A model generated the notes under the pieces. That model was not told the DNA's origin. It ran no database searches and was given only the letters and a program-made list of their open reading frames with translations. Shown piece by piece: positions 33,272 to 41,237 of a DNA stretch of 61,075 nt (its first letter is position 1; every line of letters starts with the position of its first letter). The stretch is from a virus: the IMG/VR virus record IMGVR_UViG_3300005530_000028, positions 1 to 61,075 of that record; one strand, given 5' to 3'. A program made the translations under genes and the position numbers.

Positions 33272-34845
33272 ACCCCCGGAACAGGCGAGCGCACTGCGCC
33301 CGAAGATGACCCAAGCACGCCAGCGCCAGTCGGGCGCGGCGGCCGATGACCACCAAGATTAATCGCCGGACCGCGGCCTGCGCCACCGCCAGCACCGGGA
33401 GTGAGGCGCTGATACGGGAGCTGAACAGCGCCGCCTCCGGCGTAATGCTGCGCGAAACGTGGCGGCTGTGGTTGCGGCGTAGCGGGGTGCACTCGGCCTG
33501 TGGCATTGAAAGCCGCCTGTGGCATCGCATGCCTTCCAGCAGTCGTATCCACACGAGGAGCCGAAGGAGCGTGTCCTGCCATGCCGAGTGCACGCGTGTT
33601 GACGGCGCCATGGCTAGGAGCGCCACCCCCGCCGGGGGCGTGCTCGCCAATACCCATTGCTTTGTGCGCCTTGGACATCAGACCGTGTAAATGCTTGGAG
33701 CCGTAATACTCGGTCGATGGCTTGTCGAAAATGAACTCGCCTGCGTTGATACGAGCCTGAGGGCCGGGCGCTGCAGGTCCGTTGGGCGACTGTCCCACCT
33801 GTGCAGGAATGTCGTCGGTCACTGCGCCTCCCGAAGGTGACATGCTTGCCGGCACCTGCTGCCCAGCCAGAGGCACGGCACCCCCGCCATCGAACTTCAT
33901 CGTGAGCGGGATGTTGCTGCCGCGATGAAGCCCACGCGGGAAAGACATCGGCCGTTGAGGGGTCGGGATCGACTGGCGCGCTGCCTGAGGATTGATCTCG
34001 TTCGGGCTCGGCACTTTGCCACCCTTCGCCATCAACGCCAGCGCAGCGATCCCCGCTCCAGCTCCCAGCAAGCTGCCAATGCCGCTCGAAGCATTTTGAT
34101 CCGCGCCAAATTGCTGAAGCGAGTTTTGGAAACCCTGATTGGTGAAGCTGCCCTGCAAGCCCAACGCGTTCTGCGAGAGACCGTAGTAGCCCAGCGGGTT
34201 GCCGAGCGCACCGGCGTAGGGCGAGTAACTGCTGGTCGTGGCGGCCGTGGTGCCCGCTCCAGCTCCCGTGGCAGTGTTGACCGACTGGTTGGCGCCCGAC
34301 GCTGTCTGGTTGCCAAGGTTGAGCGCTGTCGCTTCGAGCCCGAGACCCGTCGCCTCGCGCGTCACATCCGACTGTGTACCGGCAGCCGCCTCAGCCGCCG
34401 CCTTGGACGTGCGGAAGCCGACATCGAGGCCACCGAACCGGGCAGAACTCGGGTCGACCCCGAAGCTCTCCAGCGATCGCTTGGCGGCGTCGCCCGCCTG
34501 CTCGTACTGATCGCTGACGGTCGCCATGGCCTGCCCGCGGGCGCGAGCCATCTCGTCGGGACTGCTGTACTGCTGGACGGCGCCGGTAAATTGCTGCGCG
34601 ATCGGCGCATAGAGCTGCTGGTATTGGGCAGCCTGCGTGCCGGCGAGACTGCTCGACGTCCCAGCATTGGCGGTGTCAGTGCCAGCAACGCCCTGATAAA
34701 CGGGCAGGTTGGCGTTATAATTGTTCTGCGCGAATTGGGTCGACTGAGCGCCCAGCCCACTGAACTGGTTCATCTGCTGCGTGGCCGCACTGATGAGGCT
34801 GGAATAGTCCGGCGCATTGGGCGCGCTCGTGCCGCCTTTACTCAT
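33268..34845 (-). CDS. Internal virion / ejection protein, 525 aa
   Basis: The N-terminal half is Gln/Ala/Ser-rich and helical (SLISAATQQMNQFSGLG, YQQLYAPIAQQFTGAVQQYS), a composition like DNA-ejection proteins. The middle has a Gly-rich hydrophobic patch (GIGSLLGAGAGIAALALMA). A conserved phage segment NAGEFIFDKPSTEYYGSKHL follows, then a Gly/Pro/His-rich tail. First of three consecutive large virion genes; overlaps both neighbours by a few bases. Confidence 0.7.
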   Translation of the reverse strand: MSKGGTSAPNAPDYSSLISAATQQMNQFSGLGAQSTQFAQNNYNANLPVYQGVAGTDTANAGTSSSLAGTQAAQYQQLYAPIAQQFTGAVQQYSSPDEMARARGQAMATVSDQYEQAGDAAKRSLESFGVDPSSARFGGLDVGFRTSKAAAEAAAGTQSDVTREATGLGLEATALNLGNQTASGANQSVNTATGAGAGTTAATTSSYSPYAGALGNPLGYYGLSQNALGLQGSFTNQGFQNSLQQFGADQNASSGIGSLLGAGAGIAALALMAKGGKVPSPNEINPQAARQSIPTPQRPMSFPRGLHRGSNIPLTMKFDGGGAVPLAGQQVPASMSPSGGAVTDDIPAQVGQSPNGPAAPGPQARINAGEFIFDKPSTEYYGSKHLHGLMSKAHKAMGIGEHAPGGGGAPSHGAVNTRALGMAGHAPSAPRVDTTAGRHAMPQAAFNATGRVHPATPQPQPPRFAQHYAGGGAVQLPYQRLTPGAGGGAGRGPAINLGGHRPPRPTGAGVLGSSSGAVRSPVPGV

Positions 34846-35302
34846 GTACTGCCCCCGCTAAAAAGCCTTTGGGCGCCGGCCCCTGCAGGTATCGGCACTG
34901 TGACAATCGCATGGATAGTAGCACAATTCCACCCCCCGGTGCTGCATCTGGGATCGAATGTTCGTCCTGAAAGCCAATGCCCCGGACGAACCTCAGGCAC
35001 CTTTTGTTGGAAGCCAGTACGACGATTAGGCAGACGCGCACCTTCAGGAGCCTGAAGGGGTAGGCAAAAACTGCCCACGCCAGATGCTTGCTCCACCACC
35101 GGGGGTCGGCCGCGGCAGCATGCATCCCGATCGAGCCATTTTCAAGGTAGTCCTGATAGACCACACCGCCAGCAAACTTCCCGTCGATCGAGCGGCTGAT
35201 CACGTGGTCGAACCTAGAATTGTAGGGACACGGCGCCATCTGGCCGATCAGCTCGCCGTGCTCTTCGTTGTCCAGCTCGATGCCGCCAAAGTCAAAATCC
35301 AT
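34838..35302 (-). CDS. GNAT-like acetyltransferase-fold protein
   Basis: 154 aa from the ATG at 35302 (MDFDFGGIEL), which overlaps the preceding gene. GSIGMHAAAADPRWWSKHLAW and NKRCLRFVRGIGFQDEH follow the GNAT pattern seen in phage structural operons (a W-region helix, then N-x-R-x-x-x-F-x-x-x-G-F). Such proteins are common in podovirus late clusters; substrate unknown and a purely structural role is possible. Confidence 0.65.
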   Translation of the reverse strand: MDFDFGGIELDNEEHGELIGQMAPCPYNSRFDHVISRSIDGKFAGGVVYQDYLENGSIGMHAAAADPRWWSKHLAWAVFAYPFRLLKVRVCLIVVLASNKRCLRFVRGIGFQDEHSIPDAAPGGGIVLLSMRLSQCRYLQGPAPKGFLAGAVHE

Positions 35303-35858
35303 TGGAGACCATCGTTGGCGCGCCAGTGTAGGTGACGACGATCGACTGCTTGGCTGCAAGCGAGAAGCTGCCCGACATGAGCCCAGTCGACACGCCGCTG
35401 ATCGAAATGTCTGTCACCACGCCGCCTGAAACGAACACCTGCTCGGGAGTAGCGCCAGCGGTGTAAGTGAACGGCGACGCACCCACCGTGATCGGCACCA
35501 TGCCCACAACTTTGTGCACGAACACACCCGGCATCGTCAGCAGCACCCACTGCCCTTGCATCGTTTTTCCAGCCACATCGGACTGCGCTGCAGACCGTCG
35601 CCAAATCGACATCGTGACGCCACCGGTCGGAAGTGTCGGTATCACGAACAACAAATCACCGTCGTGGACACCATCAGGAACCGACTGTGGATCTGCTGTC
35701 GTGTCGACAATAAAAATCGCCGGGGCGCCGCCACGCTCACTCGTCGGACTGATCAGCGTGTTTAGTGTCGCAGTCGCTGCTTTAACCCAAGCCAGCACAC
35801 CCTGCAGGTCGTTAACGTCAGCCGGCAGCGACGAAAAAGTTAGCGGTGCTTTAGACAC
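35292..35858 (-). CDS. Hypothetical structural protein, 188 aa
   Basis: Beta-rich second half (VFVSGGVVTDISISG ... GSFSLAAKQSIVVTYTGAP), with repeated Gly/Ser/Thr, suggestive of a beta-sandwich virion decoration or tail component. Overlaps the tail hub-like gene upstream by eight bases and the GNAT-like gene by eleven. No family recognised. Confidence 0.6.
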   Translation of the reverse strand: MSKAPLTFSSLPADVNDLQGVLAWVKAATATLNTLISPTSERGGAPAIFIVDTTADPQSVPDGVHDGDLLFVIPTLPTGGVTMSIWRRSAAQSDVAGKTMQGQWVLLTMPGVFVHKVVGMVPITVGASPFTYTAGATPEQVFVSGGVVTDISISGVSTGLMSGSFSLAAKQSIVVTYTGAPTMVSNGF

Positions 35859-37599
35859 CTTGAAGCGCCTTCACGGTGTCGCCGAACTGGAACGACTTGA
35901 CCACGAGGTTGCCGCTCAATTGGAACTGGTAAGCGTCAGCTTTGAAGCCTGAAGGCAAGCGAAAGACTTGGTTGCTGGCGGGCAGCGCCCGCTGCAGCCA
36001 GAGGAATGGCGGTTGCCCGTTGTTCCAAGCGTATACTGAAAGCTGACTTGACGCCGGCGAACCATCAGGCGGAGGGTCATAGGTAAACTTCGCTGCGCCG
36101 AGGTTCGTAGGATAAGGCAACGTGAAGATCTTCGACGTCCATGTATAAGTCTGCTGTGACGGCGACGTGAGATCCATCCAAGAGACGGCTGTGTCACCGA
36201 CCAACAACACTTCGCTTGTCCATGGATCAGTGAAGACGTTGCGAATGGTCGACGGCGACAACAGGCGTGTAACACCCACGTTGGGCTGTTGGAACTCAAT
36301 CAGCAAGCCGGTGCGAGTACCGACGCCGCTTGCTAGTTGAAAGGCAGTCGGCTCAAACGCTGTCGGCTCGAACGCCGCCGCTGTCACACCGCAGTAAACA
36401 AAGTACGCACCATTGAGCAATGCTGCACGCAGCTCGACCAAGTTGAGCAACGACTGCCACGCTTGTTTCGAGATCGTATTGCGCGTCACATTCGCAGCAA
36501 CACCGGCAGCACTCAAAAACACAAGACCGTTGGGCGATGCGTAGTAAGCGCCGAACTCCGTCACCACCATTGAGCCGCGTGACAGGCAAGGCTCGGGCGC
36601 GGGAATACGTCCCAGCACAAATTGATCGGGCGCAACGCCAGTACCGAAATAGGGATAGCCATCAGTGCCAACAATCAACGACTGTCCGACGCCTGCCATG
36701 ACGACGATCGGGTACTCGATCGAAACCTGATACTGCGGTGGCCATGCATGTGGCTTGTAAGGCTCGCAAAACCAAATCTCATTGTTGAGCCAGCCGGCGA
36801 CCATGCCGTTCGCCATCGGCGTGAGACCCTGCAACCCGGCGGGCGGCGCAAGATAGTTGGTGCTCTCCAACACACCAGCCGAAGTGATCGAGCTGTCAGC
36901 AAGCGTGTCGTTATAGGCAAGTGTCGCAATCGGGAGCTGCGCCACGAAATAGTACGTCGCCACACCCGCGCTCGATGTCACCGTGCGATAGATGTTCGTG
37001 TAAGTCAGCACGCGATTGGTCGTGTCGCCGACAGTCGGCGCCGTCATGCCAATCGCCCACGTGTCGTCGATCTTTCCAGTGACGACAGTTGGCGGGCTAG
37101 GCGGCCCTTCCTCGAAGAACGCTGAAAGCCACGTGTAGACGTAAGCACGCGTCTCCATCACCGTCGACACACCGCCCGCCGGCACCACAGTGGGCGCTAC
37201 TTCCGGTGCAGGGATACCAAGGATCAAATTCGGCTGAGCCGCGGCAATTCGAGACTGCGTATTGTAGCCGGGCGGCGAGCTGTCTGAAGCAAAGTAGATC
37301 GCCGGATCTGCGCTTTCAGCGACCGGCGACTTGATGACCGAGATGTTGCTTTGAGGGAATTCCAACCACCAACTGTTCGGAAAGTTCCCAAACTCGCCGA
37401 GGATCTTGGGGATGCGAAATATGCTGTTCGTCACACCGGGATCGGCGATCGTGTAGACGCTTTTCCCCAACACGAGCCCTTGAATGGTCCCGTTGTAATA
37501 CCAGACGTTCTGACTGTCTGCTGCGGCATCCACCGGCAACAGACGGGGGTCGATTGCCGGGATCATGCCGCCGAAGGCTTGCAGCTTTTCGGCGGCCAT
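35851..37599 (-). CDS. Tail hub/nozzle-like virion protein, 582 aa
   Basis: Start two bases after GGAGGTAAC. Beta-rich throughout, beginning MAAEKLQAFGGMIPAIDPRL with DSQNVWYYNGTIQGL, a layout typical of podovirus proteins that form the tail hub or nozzle. A short tandem repeat FEPTA occurs twice (about residues 426-435), with the matching 15-bp DNA repeat. Function is inferred from position and architecture. Confidence 0.6.
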   Translation of the reverse strand: MAAEKLQAFGGMIPAIDPRLLPVDAAADSQNVWYYNGTIQGLVLGKSVYTIADPGVTNSIFRIPKILGEFGNFPNSWWLEFPQSNISVIKSPVAESADPAIYFASDSSPPGYNTQSRIAAAQPNLILGIPAPEVAPTVVPAGGVSTVMETRAYVYTWLSAFFEEGPPSPPTVVTGKIDDTWAIGMTAPTVGDTTNRVLTYTNIYRTVTSSAGVATYYFVAQLPIATLAYNDTLADSSITSAGVLESTNYLAPPAGLQGLTPMANGMVAGWLNNEIWFCEPYKPHAWPPQYQVSIEYPIVVMAGVGQSLIVGTDGYPYFGTGVAPDQFVLGRIPAPEPCLSRGSMVVTEFGAYYASPNGLVFLSAAGVAANVTRNTISKQAWQSLLNLVELRAALLNGAYFVYCGVTAAAFEPTAFEPTAFQLASGVGTRTGLLIEFQQPNVGVTRLLSPSTIRNVFTDPWTSEVLLVGDTAVSWMDLTSPSQQTYTWTSKIFTLPYPTNLGAAKFTYDPPPDGSPASSQLSVYAWNNGQPPFLWLQRALPASNQVFRLPSGFKADAYQFQLSGNLVVKSFQFGDTVKALQGV

Positions 37600-37626
37600 A
37601 TGTTACCTCCAGAGGTTACGTCGAGC

Positions 37627-38388
37627 TTACCGGCGACCGGCGTTGTAGCCCATGTCGTCTGACCGGGGCTGATCACCTTCAGCGAGGCGGCTGGCATTGG
37701 CTTCAGCCACTGCGGCCTTCACCTTGTTGCTGTCCATGTTGCGACGCTCAACGGCCAGCCGGCCAGCCTCCATCTCCGCTCTGGTCTTCTCATTGACCGG
37801 AGGCGGCTTTAAGTCGCCGTCGAAGCGATCATGCACCGGCTTCGTGGCTGCATGGCCCATCGCGACCTCGCCGAGTTTTTCACGGGCAGAGCGGATGTGG
37901 GGCTCGACCCATGTGCTCGCATCGAAAGTTTGGCCGGGATGTGAACGCTCCCAGCCGGCCCGTACTTCGTGCTGGGTCTTCTCTGGCAGCTCAGCGAAGG
38001 TCTTGGGCGCCCGCGGGGGTGGCGGCCGATCTTCGATGAACGTCGGCTGAGGCCGCTGCATCTGCTCGGCTGACGCCAGCGGGAAGACACCACCCGGCGC
38101 AAACGCATGCACACCCGCAGGAACATTCGCAGGATCGCTCGACACGGGAGGAAGCGGCGGAGGAAACGCCGCAAGCTCTTCGGGTGTAGGTGTCTTGAGC
38201 AAGCCGCTCGACTGGACCGGATCGGCGATCGCACCAATCGGCTTCTCCGGTTCCGCAGGTAGTGTCCCTCCCGGCGCTTCACCGGGCGTCTCAGTCGGCG
38301 GACCCGCCGGCGGCTGTACGGGCGGCTGTACGGGCGGCGCTTCACCGGGCGTCGAAGGCGGTTGTGGATTGTTCGGTTGGTCAGTCAT
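37627..38388 (-). CDS. Pro-rich virion-region protein, 253 aa
   Basis: Start three bases after TCTGGAGGTAAA. The first 120 residues are extremely Pro/Gly/Ala-rich with a short tandem repeat PPVQ (also visible in the DNA, 38311-38339). The C-terminal half is helical (PEKTQHEVRAGWERSHPGQT, REKLGEVAMGHAA). Possibly a flexible virion-associated protein; no family recognised. Confidence 0.55.
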   Translation of the reverse strand: MTDQPNNPQPPSTPGEAPPVQPPVQPPAGPPTETPGEAPGGTLPAEPEKPIGAIADPVQSSGLLKTPTPEELAAFPPPLPPVSSDPANVPAGVHAFAPGGVFPLASAEQMQRPQPTFIEDRPPPPRAPKTFAELPEKTQHEVRAGWERSHPGQTFDASTWVEPHIRSAREKLGEVAMGHAATKPVHDRFDGDLKPPPVNEKTRAEMEAGRLAVERRNMDSNKVKAAVAEANASRLAEGDQPRSDDMGYNAGRR

Positions 38389-38433
38389 GATTTTACCTCC
38401 AGAGGTTACCTTATAGGAGAGCCGTTCGTCGCA

Positions 38434-38763
38434 CTAGCGAACGAAGACGCCCTTCACCTGCGTATTGCCGACGAAGGCCGACAATGGCGCAGTAGCACCA
38501 ACGCGACCAACAGTGACACCGGCTGGCGCCTGATTGGCAGCCACGGCTGCGCAGATCGCGTTGGCGACTTGACCCGGCACCGCCGACATGCCGCCCGAAA
38601 CGATGCCAATGACAGTCTCGACGGTCGGCAGAAAGCCGCACACCGACACCGCAGCCTGCTGGATCGCCGTGATGGTCGCCGGGCTCACGCCCAGAGACTG
38701 TAGGGCTTGGCAGCCGTTCAACAACCCAACGCACGCAACTAGCACCGCAATTCGCTTGAGCAT
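38434..38763 (-). CDS. Putative lipoprotein, 109 aa
   Basis: MLKRIAVLVACVGLLNGCQ is a lipoprotein signal with lipobox LLNGC; ATG preceded by GGGAG. The mature part is Ala/Val-rich and hydrophobic, with two further Cys. Anchoring to the inner leaflet of the outer membrane is expected. It lies just downstream of the papain-like peptidase and the lysis genes. Confidence 0.7.
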   Translation of the reverse strand: MLKRIAVLVACVGLLNGCQALQSLGVSPATITAIQQAAVSVCGFLPTVETVIGIVSGGMSAVPGQVANAICAAVAANQAPAGVTVGRVGATAPLSAFVGNTQVKGVFVR

Positions 38764-38774
38764 GATGATCTCCC

Positions 38775-39524
38775 TTATTTACCGATGAAAATCGTCCAGA
38801 AGTCTGAGCCGTACTTTTCGAGGTAGCCACGTGGGAATTTGCCATAGCCCTTTTTCTCGGACAGACCCCACCACGTATCCCAGCTATTCATGAAAATGTC
38901 CCACTGCGGATCGTAGGCGCCAAGCAGAATGCAATGACCACCGACTGGCGTTTGCCCAAACGACGGCATCGGGATGATGCCCGTTTGCGCTGCTTCGTCA
39001 CTCTCGAAGCCAGTGAACACGTCAACCCCGATGATGATCGGGTGACCCATGTAAATGGCAGTGTTGATCGCAGCGCGGCTCACGTCGACACGAGCATATT
39101 CGAGCGCCATCTGATTAGGCGCATCGGCGTACACTTCGAGTGGTGGCTGCTGCCCCGCCTTGTCGTAAGGCCATAACTCTTCTCGGGCGACACCCTTAGT
39201 CGCCAGACACTTCACCACGTCGCGGATCTGGCGCCCGTTGTCGGACGTGTCGCCTTCGAGAACGCCGCTGTCCCACATAAGCTGCGCGATCGACAAGGGT
39301 ACGTCGGGCCGGTCAGTATTGAGCAAGTTGTAGCGGTATGCTTCTGTCGAGCCGAAGCCAGTGCAATAGCCGTACGGCCCCTGATCCATCACCGGCGGGA
39401 AGATCGACGTGAGATCGTGCGCGTCCGGCACGACAAAATCAGGCGCAGGTGCAGCGGCGGCGAACTTGTGATCGCGCACGTCCGGCAAGTCGGGGATGCA
39501 GCCATAGCCGCGACCGTGTGGCAT
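38775..39524 (-). CDS. Papain-like (C1) cysteine peptidase
   Basis: 249 aa. VMDQGPYGYCTGF carries the oxyanion Gln (Q48) and nucleophile C54, VGGHCILLGAYD the His (H197), and FMNSWDTWWG the Asn (N213), the full C1A catalytic set in order. There is no prodomain of usual length and no signal peptide. It lies in the lysis region between an ultra-short lipoprotein and a larger lipoprotein gene. Possible roles are virion maturation, host-protein cleavage or envelope breakdown; none can be chosen from sequence. Confidence 0.85.
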   Translation of the reverse strand: MPHGRGYGCIPDLPDVRDHKFAAAAPAPDFVVPDAHDLTSIFPPVMDQGPYGYCTGFGSTEAYRYNLLNTDRPDVPLSIAQLMWDSGVLEGDTSDNGRQIRDVVKCLATKGVAREELWPYDKAGQQPPLEVYADAPNQMALEYARVDVSRAAINTAIYMGHPIIIGVDVFTGFESDEAAQTGIIPMPSFGQTPVGGHCILLGAYDPQWDIFMNSWDTWWGLSEKKGYGKFPRGYLEKYGSDFWTIFIGK

Positions 39525-39635
39525 CTACATCCCCCCACGGTTCGAGCACATGCCCGCCCAGTCTCGCGTCAGGCCAGCCGGGCACGGTCCACTACAAGCA
39601 GACAGGGTGAGCGCCAGAAGCAAGAACCACTTCAT
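39525..39635 (-). CDS. Ultra-short lipoprotein, 36 aa, Rz1-like candidate
   Basis: The ATG overlaps the stop of the upstream gene (ATGA), and its TAG is directly followed by the ATG of the peptidase. The sequence MKWFLLLALTLSACSG has a textbook signal and lipobox LSAC. The mature peptide is about 23 residues with three Cys and a Pro. Position and type fit an o-spanin (Rz1-like outer-membrane lipoprotein), though an i-spanin partner is not clear. Confidence 0.65.
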   Translation of the reverse strand: MKWFLLLALTLSACSGPCPAGLTRDWAGMCSNRGGM

Positions 39636-39820
39636 GAAGTCGCTGCCGCGTCGGCAGCCGCCGCCATGTTCTCGATCAAATTGCTGCGGAAAGTCTCGTC
39701 GAGCAAAGCCTCGGCCTTGGCGTGCACTGTGCTCTCCATGAAGCCATGGTAGCTCGAAATCGTCTGCTCAAGAACTGTGTCGAGCGTGGCGCGCATGGCG
39801 GACTTCTGTGCGTCGGTCAT
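39632..39820 (-). CDS. Small helical protein of the lysis region, 62 aa
   Basis: ATG preceded by AAGGAG. Entirely helical and polar (TDAQKSAMRATLDTVLEQTI, AKAEALLDETFRSN), no membrane segment. It lies between two lipoprotein genes with ATGA overlaps on both sides, so it is translated together with them. Function unknown. Confidence 0.6.
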   Translation of the reverse strand: MTDAQKSAMRATLDTVLEQTISSYHGFMESTVHAKAEALLDETFRSNLIENMAAAADAAATS

Positions 39821-39987
39821 TGTCCATTCTCCTTCCAAACTGTCGGACCGGGCTTGACGATGAATTTCTCTTTCCAACCGGCCACATAATATCTGTCGTC
39901 GTACGCTGCTGGCCAGACACCGCGCTCAGTGTCTTTCACGTAACCCGTCATACAGCCACTCACCGGGATGAACGTGATCAGCAGCAA
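39817..39987 (-). CDS. Putative lipoprotein with lipobox VSGC, about 56 aa
   Basis: No ATG precedes the signal sequence. The best start is TTG at 39987 (CTG at 39996 is another), giving LLITFIPVSGC at the N-terminus with lipobox VSGC. The mature part is aromatic and charged (YDDRYYVAGWKEKFIV). The reading frame runs to a TGA overlapping the next ATG, with no gap to the holin-like gene upstream. Could be part of the spanin system. The start is the least certain point. Confidence 0.5.
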   Translation of the reverse strand: MLLITFIPVSGCMTGYVKDTERGVWPAAYDDRYYVAGWKEKFIVKPGPTVWKENGQ

Positions 39988-39992
39988 GCGGA

Positions 39993-40412
39993 TCAGGATA
40001 CCTTGGTTCCCTTCTTAGCGTCAGCTTCGTTTTGTGTTTCAGTCACGATGTTAGGGTGATTGTCGGACTGCGCCAGCTTCGCCGGTCCGTCAGTCGCCGT
40101 GTCCTTCACAACGATAGTGGCCACGGCCGGCACCGCTTCAGCGATCTGCAACTTGGCAGCGTCGGATACATGGGTCAGCGCCTCGTTCTGTTGAACAGGC
40201 GTCAAGGAAGCGACCGAGTTCACTACGCCAGTAGGACGCTGCATGTAGGTGAATATCGCGCCTGAGATCGTCGGTGTGAGCAACGTGCAGACGTCAAGGA
40301 TGGAGTGGATCAGCCCATCGTCCATGTGGAACACCAACGCCAAGATCTTGGCAAGCGGGCCAGAGGCGCCAAACAAACCGAGCAGCAGGGCATTGATCTG
40401 CGTCTGTGTCAT
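39993..40412 (-). CDS. Holin-like membrane protein, 139 aa
   Basis: Two hydrophobic stretches, about residues 8-28 and 35-58 (LDVCTLLTPTISGAIFTYMQ), then a polar Ala/Thr/Lys-rich tail. Adjacent to the putative muralytic gene upstream and lipoproteins downstream, the classical holin position. The gene is preceded by the near palindrome CTTACC-TGTGAA-GGTAAC at 40424-40441. Confidence 0.6.
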   Translation of the reverse strand: MTQTQINALLLGLFGASGPLAKILALVFHMDDGLIHSILDVCTLLTPTISGAIFTYMQRPTGVVNSVASLTPVQQNEALTHVSDAAKLQIAEAVPAVATIVVKDTATDGPAKLAQSDNHPNIVTETQNEADAKKGTKVS

Positions 40413-40423
40413 GCTGGAAAGTC

Positions 40424-40441
40424 CTTACCTGTGAAGGTAAC
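40424..40441. repeat. Near palindrome CTTACC-N6-GGTAAC upstream of the holin-like gene
   Basis: CTTACC TGTGAA GGTAAC, one mismatch. Lies in the 60-bp gap between the putative muralytic gene and the holin-like gene, about 10 bases before the ATG, and so could act as an RNA hairpin over the leader or as an operator. Confidence 0.7.
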
Positions 40442-40472
40442 ACTCTAGCGTCTAGTTGGACAGGCGACAACC

Positions 40473-40889
40473 CTAATGGGTAGTCACCCAAGAAAATCCC
40501 TCCAAAATCAGCTCATCGTCATACGGCACACCGCCGATTTCGACCGACATCTGTCCCTTGCAGAAATCAAGTTTCCGGTCCTCAAGGCTGAACGCCGAGC
40601 CCCGAGGAAGGTGCATGTAGTCTTCCACTTCGTGGGTATAGGTCACCGGATCATTGTCATCCGCAGCGGGCGCATAATGAACGATGTAGTCCCAAACATG
40701 CTGGCAACCCCAAGTAGCTTGGTAGGAATGGCATTCCATCAGCCACGCTCGGAAGCAATATCGCGGATCTGAAAAAGTACAGAAGCCGCTCAAAACGCCA
40801 GTCTGCCCATGCCACATCTGACCGTTAGCAAGAGGGCGCAGGTTGAGCGGATTGTTGTGCTGATAGCCGAAAGTATCGGTGACGCTCAT
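40473..40889 (-). CDS. Putative peptidoglycan-degrading protein, 138 aa
   Basis: Start three bases after CGGCGGAGGTAGCAC, a TAG variant of the motif. NNPLNLRPLANGQMWHGQTG followed by FCTFSDPRYCFRAWLM matches a phage lysozyme-like group (N-N-P-x-N-L-R ... W-x-G-x-x-G ... F-x-x-F ... G/C-x-R-A) that includes virion-linked transglycosylases. Location next to holin and spanin-type genes supports endolysin function. Catalytic residue assignment is uncertain. Confidence 0.65.
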   Translation of the reverse strand: MSVTDTFGYQHNNPLNLRPLANGQMWHGQTGVLSGFCTFSDPRYCFRAWLMECHSYQATWGCQHVWDYIVHYAPAADDNDPVTYTHEVEDYMHLPRGSAFSLEDRKLDFCKGQMSVEIGGVPYDDELILEGFSWVTTH

Positions 40890-40892
40890 GTG

Positions 40893-41237
40893 CTACCTCC
40901 GCCGGAGTTCCTGAATGATGTTATCGAGCTTCGTCTTGTTCTCGGTGTGCTGCACTGCCTGCGACCGGCTTAGTTCATGCACACGCTCTTTCAGCTCGTC
41001 GATGTGCTCGATCGTCGGCATGTGCTCTAGGGCTGACTTCAACACCTTCAGCTCTGTTTCGAGGTCTTTGCGTGCGCTGGTCTCTAGCATTTGCGCATCC
41101 TTTAGCGGTCGGACGAGAGCGTCTACATAGGCACGCGTGGCATACTGACCTTTGAGCAGCCGATTAACAATGCTGCTGAACAGAATGAACGTGTTGAGCG
41201 CAAGCACTCCTAAGGCAGCGACTGTCTCCCATTTCAT
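40893..41237 (-). CDS. Membrane-anchored coiled-coil protein, DUF2730-like
   Basis: 114 aa from the ATG at 41237 overlapping the preceding stop. Residues about 5-27 form one transmembrane segment, then a long coiled coil (LKDAQMLETSARKDLETELK ... VHELSRSQAVQHTENKTKLD). The pattern resembles DUF2730 / Rz-like inner-membrane proteins, so it could be the i-spanin counterpart of the nearby lipoproteins. Ends ELRRR with its TAG stop in GGAGGTAGCAC. Confidence 0.6.
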   Translation of the reverse strand: MKWETVAALGVLALNTFILFSSIVNRLLKGQYATRAYVDALVRPLKDAQMLETSARKDLETELKVLKSALEHMPTIEHIDELKERVHELSRSQAVQHTENKTKLDNIIQELRRR

